This document shows positions 6,556 through 10,626 of a stretch of 10,626 nt of DNA, piece by piece (the first letter of the stretch is position 1; every line of letters starts with the position of its first letter). The stretch covers positions 1 through 10,626 of the forward strand of contig CAYLKO010000071.1 of NCBI GenBank assembly GCA_964384525.1. Reading direction: 5' to 3'. This stretch comes from SHZI01 sp964384525. GTDB taxonomy: Bacteria > Pseudomonadota > Gammaproteobacteria > Steroidobacterales > GCA-2729495. Made by a program: the position numbers and the translations under genes. The notes under the pieces are model-generated. The model searched no databases. It was not told the DNA's origin and worked only from the letters and a program-made list of their open reading frames with translations.

Positions 6556-7260
6556 TTGAAGACTTCCAGTGTGCTTGCCCTGGCTCTGGTCCCCGCGTTG
6601 TGGATGACCGGCAGCCTGGCTGCCGAGTCGGGCAGCGAACTGCGCTACACCTATTTCGATGCCGGTTATCAATGGACCGACGCGAACTACGCCATCAAGC
6701 AGCGCGGTGGTCGCCACGAAGGCATGAAGCTCGACGGCTCCGTCGGCCTGACCAACTTCGGTGACATCGGCGTGCACGCCTTCGGCGAATATTTCAACGG
6801 CGATTTCAGCGGCAACTCCATCACCTGCGGCACCGGTCCGGATCGCACGACCATCCGCGGCGATCGGGATTCCGAGTCGCTGGCCGGCGGGCTTGGCATC
6901 AGTTATGCCGTCACCGAAAAGACCCACCTGGTGGGCCGGGCTGCCTATGTCGACATCATCGATTTCCAGGTGCCGGACAGTGCCTGTCACCTGATCAGCG
7001 CTGATGACCACGGCTACTTTGTTGAAGGCATGGTACGCAGCTCACTGGCCGAGAATGTCGAGATTGAAGCGGGCGTGCGGCATGCCGATCTCAGCGATTC
7101 CGACATCTCCGACACCGGCATCCTGCTGGGCATCGGCTATCACGTCACGCATTACCTGACTCTGCGGGCGCGCGGCGTGTTTTTTGATGACGACACCGGG
7201 ATTGAAATCGGCGCCCGGCTGTACTTCGGCGATCTCCTCGGTCGCGACTCCCTGTTCTAG
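6556..7260 (+). CDS. Small outer-membrane beta-barrel protein
   Basis: The 234-residue product starts at TTG (6556), 7 bases after a strong Shine-Dalgarno GAAGGAGA. This is the only start that keeps the complete signal peptide (MKTSSVLALALVPALWMTGS, cleavage likely after LAA at 21-23). The mature protein alternates short amphipathic strands, as in LRYTYFDAGYQW, GMKLDGSVGLTNF, IGVHAFGEYF, LAGGLGISYAV, THLVGRAAYVDI, YFVEGMVRSSL, VEIEAGVRHADL, GILLGIGYHV, LTLRARGVFF and GIEIGARLYF. That is about eight to ten transmembrane strands. The last residue is Phe, as expected for BAM-dependent barrels. C91 and C144 are the only cysteines and could form a disulfide in outer loops. The layout resembles Ax21/OmpA-like porin-fold proteins of Xanthomonadales, but I cannot name the family or a ligand. 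An ATG at 6539 opens a six-codon ORF whose stop overlaps the TTG. glgA begins 33 bp downstream. Confidence 0.83.
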   Translation: MKTSSVLALALVPALWMTGSLAAESGSELRYTYFDAGYQWTDANYAIKQRGGRHEGMKLDGSVGLTNFGDIGVHAFGEYFNGDFSGNSITCGTGPDRTTIRGDRDSESLAGGLGISYAVTEKTHLVGRAAYVDIIDFQVPDSACHLISADDHGYFVEGMVRSSLAENVEIEAGVRHADLSDSDISDTGILLGIGYHVTHYLTLRARGVFFDDDTGIEIGARLYFGDLLGRDSLF

Positions 7261-7293
7261 GTGCTTGTGCCGGCCTGATGGTCCGGTGTCGCC

Positions 7294-8784
7294 ATGCGGA
7301 TTTTGATGATCACCGCCGAGTATGCCCCGTTTGCCAAGACCGGCGGTCTGGCCGATATGGTGGCGGGCCTGGCCCGTGAGCTCGTCATTGCCGGCCATGA
7401 TGTTCGCGTCCTGATCCCGCGTTATGCCGCAGCTGTCGGTGGTGCCGTCAGCCCGGCGGCCCACGGCCATAATCCGGCCCGCAATCTGGCCCGTGGCCAC
7501 ACGCTCGATGGCGTGCAGGTGTCACCTGTCACGCTCCATGGCACTCATCCCGGTTACACGCTCGAGCTGATCCGGGGACAATCCTCGGCACAGCCGCAGC
7601 TCTATGCGCTGGATGCACCGGATTTCTTTGGTACTGGCGGCATCTACACGGGCAGCGATCTGGATGCCGGTCGCTTCGCCCTGCTCGCTCATGCAGCACT
7701 CCGCCTGTGTGAAATCCTGGAGTGGACGCCCGATGTCCTGCACTGCCATGACTGGCACTCGGCCCTGGTTCCCGCCCTGCTGAGCTCCGCCTGGCAACAT
7801 CGATCGACGGTGCGGCGGCCGGCCACCGTGCTGACCATCCACAACATCGGCTATCAGGGCGTCTTCGCCGGCAGCCTGCGAAAAGCGGTGGGCCTGCCGG
7901 CCACAAGTCCCGTCACCGATCTCAATTTTCTGCGCGAGGGCATCGTGGCGGCCGATGCCCTGACCACCGTCAGCCCCACGCATGCCACCGAAATCCTCAC
8001 GCCGAAATACGGCATGGGACTGGACCCGTTGCTGCGTGATCGGCGCAACGCGCTGGTTGGCATACTGAACGGCGTCGACTACACGGCCTGGGACCCGGCC
8101 ACCGATCCCGAACTGCCGGCGCAATACGGCCCTGCTGATCTGGCCGGAAAATTCCGGTGCCGAACCGAACTCATCAAACGCACCGGTCTTGCCGCTGAAC
8201 GCCATGATGGCGCCCGCGTGCCGCTGCTCGGCATGGTCACCCGCCTCGCGTCCCAAAAAGGGCTGGAGCTGGTCATCGAGGCGCTGCCACCGCTGCTGCA
8301 CGCACAGGCATTGCAGGCTGTCGTGCTCGGCCAGGGTGAAGCACGGTATGCCGCCGATCTGCATGCCATGGCCACGAACTTCCCGGGTCAGTTCAGTTTT
8401 CTGGATGCCCAGGATGAAGCCATGGCCCGGCTGATCTACAGCGGCGCCGACGCCTTCATGGTGCCCTCACTCTACGAACCCTGCGGCCTGACACAGCTGT
8501 ACGCACTGCGCTATGGAGCCGTGCCGATCGTTCGCGAGACGGGCGGCCTCAAGGATACGGTCCGGCATTTTTCCACTGACAACCGGGAAGGCACCGGCAG
8601 TGTGTTCAAGCATGCCGATGCCACGGGCCTGACATGGGCCATCGGCGAATTATTGAACTGGTACAACCAACCGGAACTCTGGACATGCATCCAGCGAAAC
8701 GGCATGGCGGAAGATTTTTCATGGCGACATCAGGCGCCGCACTTCGAAGCGCTTTATGCACGCCTGAGTGCAGCGCGGGCATAG
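7294..8784 (+). CDS. glgA: Glycogen synthase, GT5 family
   Basis: GlgA transfers glucose from ADP-glucose (in bacteria) to the non-reducing end of an alpha-1,4-glucan in the cytosol, the chain-elongation step of glycogen synthesis. The 496-residue protein (E. coli GlgA is 477) begins MRILMITAEYAPFAKTGGLA with the donor-binding KTGGL (15-19). It carries CHDWHSALVPALL, TIHNIGYQGVF, the R-x4-K pair of VTRLASQKG (R317, K322), and the C-domain YEPCGLTQLYALRYG with the conserved glutamate E395. RETGGLKDTV follows, and the protein ends near DFSWRHQAP, also typical of the family. NGVDYTAWDPATD matches the segment that follows the linker in other GlgA proteins. The ATG at 7294 is the family start although its ribosome binding site is weak. 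The 33-bp gap from the barrel gene allows cotranscription, but no functional link is known. It converges with malQ, whose enzyme acts on the same polymer. No glgB or glgC is in view. The stop codon is 1 base from a large repeat element. Confidence 0.96.
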   Translation: MRILMITAEYAPFAKTGGLADMVAGLARELVIAGHDVRVLIPRYAAAVGGAVSPAAHGHNPARNLARGHTLDGVQVSPVTLHGTHPGYTLELIRGQSSAQPQLYALDAPDFFGTGGIYTGSDLDAGRFALLAHAALRLCEILEWTPDVLHCHDWHSALVPALLSSAWQHRSTVRRPATVLTIHNIGYQGVFAGSLRKAVGLPATSPVTDLNFLREGIVAADALTTVSPTHATEILTPKYGMGLDPLLRDRRNALVGILNGVDYTAWDPATDPELPAQYGPADLAGKFRCRTELIKRTGLAAERHDGARVPLLGMVTRLASQKGLELVIEALPPLLHAQALQAVVLGQGEARYAADLHAMATNFPGQFSFLDAQDEAMARLIYSGADAFMVPSLYEPCGLTQLYALRYGAVPIVRETGGLKDTVRHFSTDNREGTGSVFKHADATGLTWAIGELLNWYNQPELWTCIQRNGMAEDFSWRHQAPHFEALYARLSAARA

Positions 8785-8863
8785 CAGTACTCCGTGGCCC
8801 GCGGCATCGTGGCTGCACGCCCTTTCGCCTGTGTGCGGCATCGCTTCGTCGCCGCGGCATCCC

Positions 8864-8924
8864 GGCTGGGTATGCCTTCACCTGCGGTACGGTTGCCCGC
8901 TCATCGGTGAAGGCATACCCAGCC
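8864..8924 (+). repeat. Hairpin module 1: perfect 19-bp stem, 23-nt loop
   Basis: GGCTGGGTATGCCTTCACC (8864-8882) is the exact reverse complement of 8906-8924. The 23-base loop (8883-8905) begins TGCGGTACGG and ends CGCTCATC. The module is flanked on the left by CCGCGGCATCCCGGC (8852-8866), which overlaps the stem by three bases, and on the right by GCCACGCTGCCGCT (8922-8935), which also overlaps by three bases. Confidence 0.95.
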
Positions 8925-8994
8925 ACGCTGCCGCTGTAGCGGAGCGTAGACAGCGTATCCCGGACTTCTGAGCATAGCGGCAGCGTGGCGGGTG

Positions 8995-9050
8995 TCTTGT
9001 CCGCCGATGAGCGGGCAACCGTACCGCAGGCGGACAAGATTTCCCGCCGG
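8995..9050 (-). repeat. Hairpin module 2: same loop, different paired stem, opposite strand
   Basis: On the minus strand TCTTGTCCGCC (9029-9039) pairs perfectly with GGCGGACAAGA (8995-9005). The loop between them (9006-9028) is identical to the 23-base loop of module 1. Beyond an AAA/CA internal loop, GGCGGG (9045-9050) pairs with CCCGCC (8987-8992, just outside the listed span), making about 17 bp. The outer blocks are the same as in module 1 (9046-9060 and 8976-8989). Between the blocks the stem sequence is almost unrelated to that of module 1. Confidence 0.92.
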
Positions 9051-9132
9051 GATGCCGCGGGCTACGGAGTACTAAAGCACCCACACCACAATGCCGCGGC
9101 GACGAAGCGCTGCCGAGGACCACGAAGTCCGT

Positions 9133-10614
9133 TCAGCGACTGCTATCGCGAAGCCATTCACGCCAGGCGCTTGTCCCACTTTCGGACATCTGCTCCCACG
9201 CAAACCGCCATTGCCAGTTCCCGGTCACGGTACCCGGCGTATTCATGCGTGCCTCGGACCCGAGGCCCAGCACGTCCTGCAGCGGATACATCGCAATGCG
9301 GGCCGGTGATTCACGCACCGACCGCATCAGGGCGTCGGGTATTTCGTCTGGCGTACAGGCCAGCACTTCACAGGCGAAGTGACGGGTCTGGTTGTCCAGA
9401 CTCCGCCACCAGCCGATGACCGTGTCGTTGTCGTGCGTGCCGGTGTAGATCACCGCATCTTCGATCTGGTTGGCTGGCAGATATGGATTGTTGGTTGAGC
9501 CATCGAAGGCAAACTGGGCAATGAGCATGCCCGGCAGATTGAATTGCCGGCGCAGGGCATGCACCGCCGGCGTGATGGTCCCCAGGTCCTCGGCCAGAAA
9601 GGGCTCATGGGCAAACGCCGCACGGAGTGCCGTCAGCAGGGCAACACCCGGCGCTTTCCGCCAGCATCCCTCACGGGCGCTGGCTGCACCGGCCGGGATT
9701 TCCCAGTAGGCCTGCAAGCCCCGGAAGTGATCGATGCGCAGGTAGTCAAAGCGCTCCAGCTGGGTTCCGACTCGGTCGACCCACCAACTGAACCCGGCTT
9801 GCTCCAGCGCAGCCCAGTCATAGAGCGGATTGCCCCACAACTGGCCGGTCTCGCTGAAATAGTCGGGCGGGACACCGGCTACTGCAGCTGGTTGGCCGTC
9901 TGCTGACACGCGAAACAGATGCCGGTGCCACCAGACATCCGCACTGTCCAGATCCACATAGATCGGCAGGTCACCCAGCAACTCCACGCCGCAACCAGCG
10001 GCATGGGTGCGCAGCGCCTGCCACTGCCGGGCAAAAACCCATTGCTCGAAGGCCACCTCCCGGATCGCAGGCGCCGCTTCCGAAAGCAGCGCCATGACTG
10101 CATCGCGCTGCCGCCGGCGGAGTGGCTCCGGCCAGGTCCACCAGCCGCCATCACCAAAGCGGGCCACGGCCGCCCGATACAAGGTCATGGGCACGAGCCA
10201 GGCGCGGTGCTGCTGCCAGAACTGTTGAAAGGCCTCCCGGTCAGCCGGCAAGGCGCTCCGGCGAAAATTGCCCCAGGCCTCATGCAGCAGGGCCTGTCGA
10301 TCTGCCCAGTGCCCGCCCCTGGCAATGGCGCCGGCCACGGCATCGGCGTCGAGCCAGCCGGCTTCCACGAGCCCGGCCGGGGCGATCAACTGCGCATTGC
10401 CGGCAAATGCCGAGGCTGACTGGTACGGCGAACCGGCAGCACCGACCGGTCCCACCGGCAACATCTGCCACAGCCGGAATCCGGACTCCTTGAGGTATTC
10501 AGCGAAACGCCGGCCATCGGCGCACAGCGCGCCGGACGCCCACGGCCCCGGCAATGACGTGGGATGCAGCACGACACCGGCGCGCCGCGGCCCGGCCAGA
10601 AGCGCTCTCGACAT
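9133..10614 (-). CDS. malQ: 4-alpha-glucanotransferase (amylomaltase), GH77
   Basis: MalQ is a cytosolic disproportionating enzyme that transfers an alpha-1,4-glucan segment to another glucan or to glucose, as used in maltodextrin and glycogen turnover. The 493-residue protein is of the short bacterial/plant D-enzyme length; E. coli MalQ is about 200 residues longer. It shows RRAGVVLHPTSLPGP near the N-terminus, then GSPYQSASAFAGN, LLGDLPIYVDLDSADVW, and PPDYFSETGQLWGNPLYDW. The catalytic motifs are RIDHFRGL (nucleophile D295), AEDLG (acid/base E342) and THDNDT (stabilising D395). The end has NTPGT and GNWQWR, also standard. The ATG at 10614 is only 12 bases from the window edge, with a weak GGCAAG before it, so the start is probable but the upstream context is missing. 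It converges with glgA across the 348-bp repeat locus, and both enzymes act on alpha-glucan. Confidence 0.95.
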   Translation of the reverse strand: MSRALLAGPRRAGVVLHPTSLPGPWASGALCADGRRFAEYLKESGFRLWQMLPVGPVGAAGSPYQSASAFAGNAQLIAPAGLVEAGWLDADAVAGAIARGGHWADRQALLHEAWGNFRRSALPADREAFQQFWQQHRAWLVPMTLYRAAVARFGDGGWWTWPEPLRRRQRDAVMALLSEAAPAIREVAFEQWVFARQWQALRTHAAGCGVELLGDLPIYVDLDSADVWWHRHLFRVSADGQPAAVAGVPPDYFSETGQLWGNPLYDWAALEQAGFSWWVDRVGTQLERFDYLRIDHFRGLQAYWEIPAGAASAREGCWRKAPGVALLTALRAAFAHEPFLAEDLGTITPAVHALRRQFNLPGMLIAQFAFDGSTNNPYLPANQIEDAVIYTGTHDNDTVIGWWRSLDNQTRHFACEVLACTPDEIPDALMRSVRESPARIAMYPLQDVLGLGSEARMNTPGTVTGNWQWRFAWEQMSESGTSAWREWLRDSSR

Positions 10615-10626
10615 CTTGCCGCTAAC

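Larger units (their letters stand above)
8785..9132. repeat. Composite inverted-repeat locus between glgA and malQ
   Basis: This 348-bp gap has no credible gene; the short frames here come from the repeats. It holds two hairpin modules in opposite orientation plus flanking blocks. Long-range inverted pairs, all read directly, are: 8786-8808 with 9051-9073 (23 bp, one mismatch); 8836-8860 with 9091-9115 (25 bp, one mismatch); 8852-8866 with 9046-9060 (15 bp); 8881-8907 with 9004-9030 (27 bp, perfect); and 8922-8935 with 8976-8989 (14 bp, perfect). The centre (8936-8975) is unpaired at long range. It could be a dispersed repeat family, a bidirectional 3'-end structure for the convergent genes, or a structured RNA. 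I can name no known family. Confidence 0.9.

Noticed and set aside
7522..8364. Minus-strand frame (280 codons) opposite glgA
   Set aside because: Glycogen synthase motifs on the plus strand are continuous here; the antisense frame shows no known motif.
8606..9037. Open frame of 143 codons on the minus strand across the end of glgA and the repeat locus
   Set aside because: It runs antisense over glgA, then through both hairpin modules. Its peptide repeats (DERATVPQ) mirror the inverted DNA repeats, and no ribosome binding site is seen. It is a by-product of the repeat.
8864..9039. Integron attC sites
   Set aside because: attC sites have conserved outer R boxes and variable loops. Here the loop is invariant and the stems vary, and the RYYYAAC/GTTRRRY core boxes are absent.
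8785..9132. CRISPR array
   Set aside because: The repeats are inverted, unevenly spaced and only two of each; there are no direct repeats at regular spacing and no cas genes.
8985..9419. Plus-strand frame of 144 codons from the repeat locus into malQ
   Set aside because: It starts inside module 2 and continues antisense to malQ, which has complete GH77 motifs. Its composition is Arg/Pro/Ser-rich, as expected of an antisense frame in GC-rich DNA.

Overview
The window is GC-rich, with tightly packed genes and a clear proteobacterial gene set: DarP/YjgA, the YheS-type ABC-F protein, and GT5 glycogen synthase with GH77 MalQ. I infer a gammaproteobacterium, possibly near Xanthomonadales, Nevskiales or Chromatiales. 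The N-terminal style of the DarP protein also occurs in Betaproteobacteria, so the class is not certain. There is no rRNA, tRNA, CRISPR array, prophage or transposase gene.

Layout. At the left edge (1-225, minus) is the N-terminal part of a DarP-like 50S assembly factor. Upstream of it on the same strand lies a full-length elongation factor G (351-2480) that stands alone, without rpsL, rpsG or tuf. Divergent from fusA are a 69-residue PspC-domain membrane protein (2600-2809) and an unnamed 149-residue membrane-anchored protein with four cysteines (2941-3390). Just before the second of these is an 18-bp near-perfect tandem duplication. Convergent with this pair is the ABC-F ATPase yheS (3418-5397, minus).

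The right half starts with a plus-strand series. It holds an exported AstE/AspA-type zinc amidohydrolase (5467-6477), a small outer-membrane beta-barrel protein with a TTG start (6556-7260), and glycogen synthase glgA (7294-8784). On the minus strand, convergent with glgA, is 4-alpha-glucanotransferase malQ (9133-10614). GlgA builds alpha-1,4-glucan from an activated glucose donor, and MalQ rearranges or recycles alpha-1,4-glucan chains, so the two fit one storage-polysaccharide pathway. The left half is mostly ribosome-related: DarP in 50S assembly, EF-G in translocation or recycling, YheS on the ribosome.

The most unusual object is the 348-bp gap between glgA and malQ (8785-9132). Two structured modules lie there in opposite orientation. 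Each is a long hairpin with the same 23-nt loop and the same outer flanking blocks. The stem sequences differ almost completely between the two, yet both arms of each stem still pair. This covariation inside one locus suggests that a structure, not just a sequence, is maintained or copied. It is the best candidate here for something not yet described.
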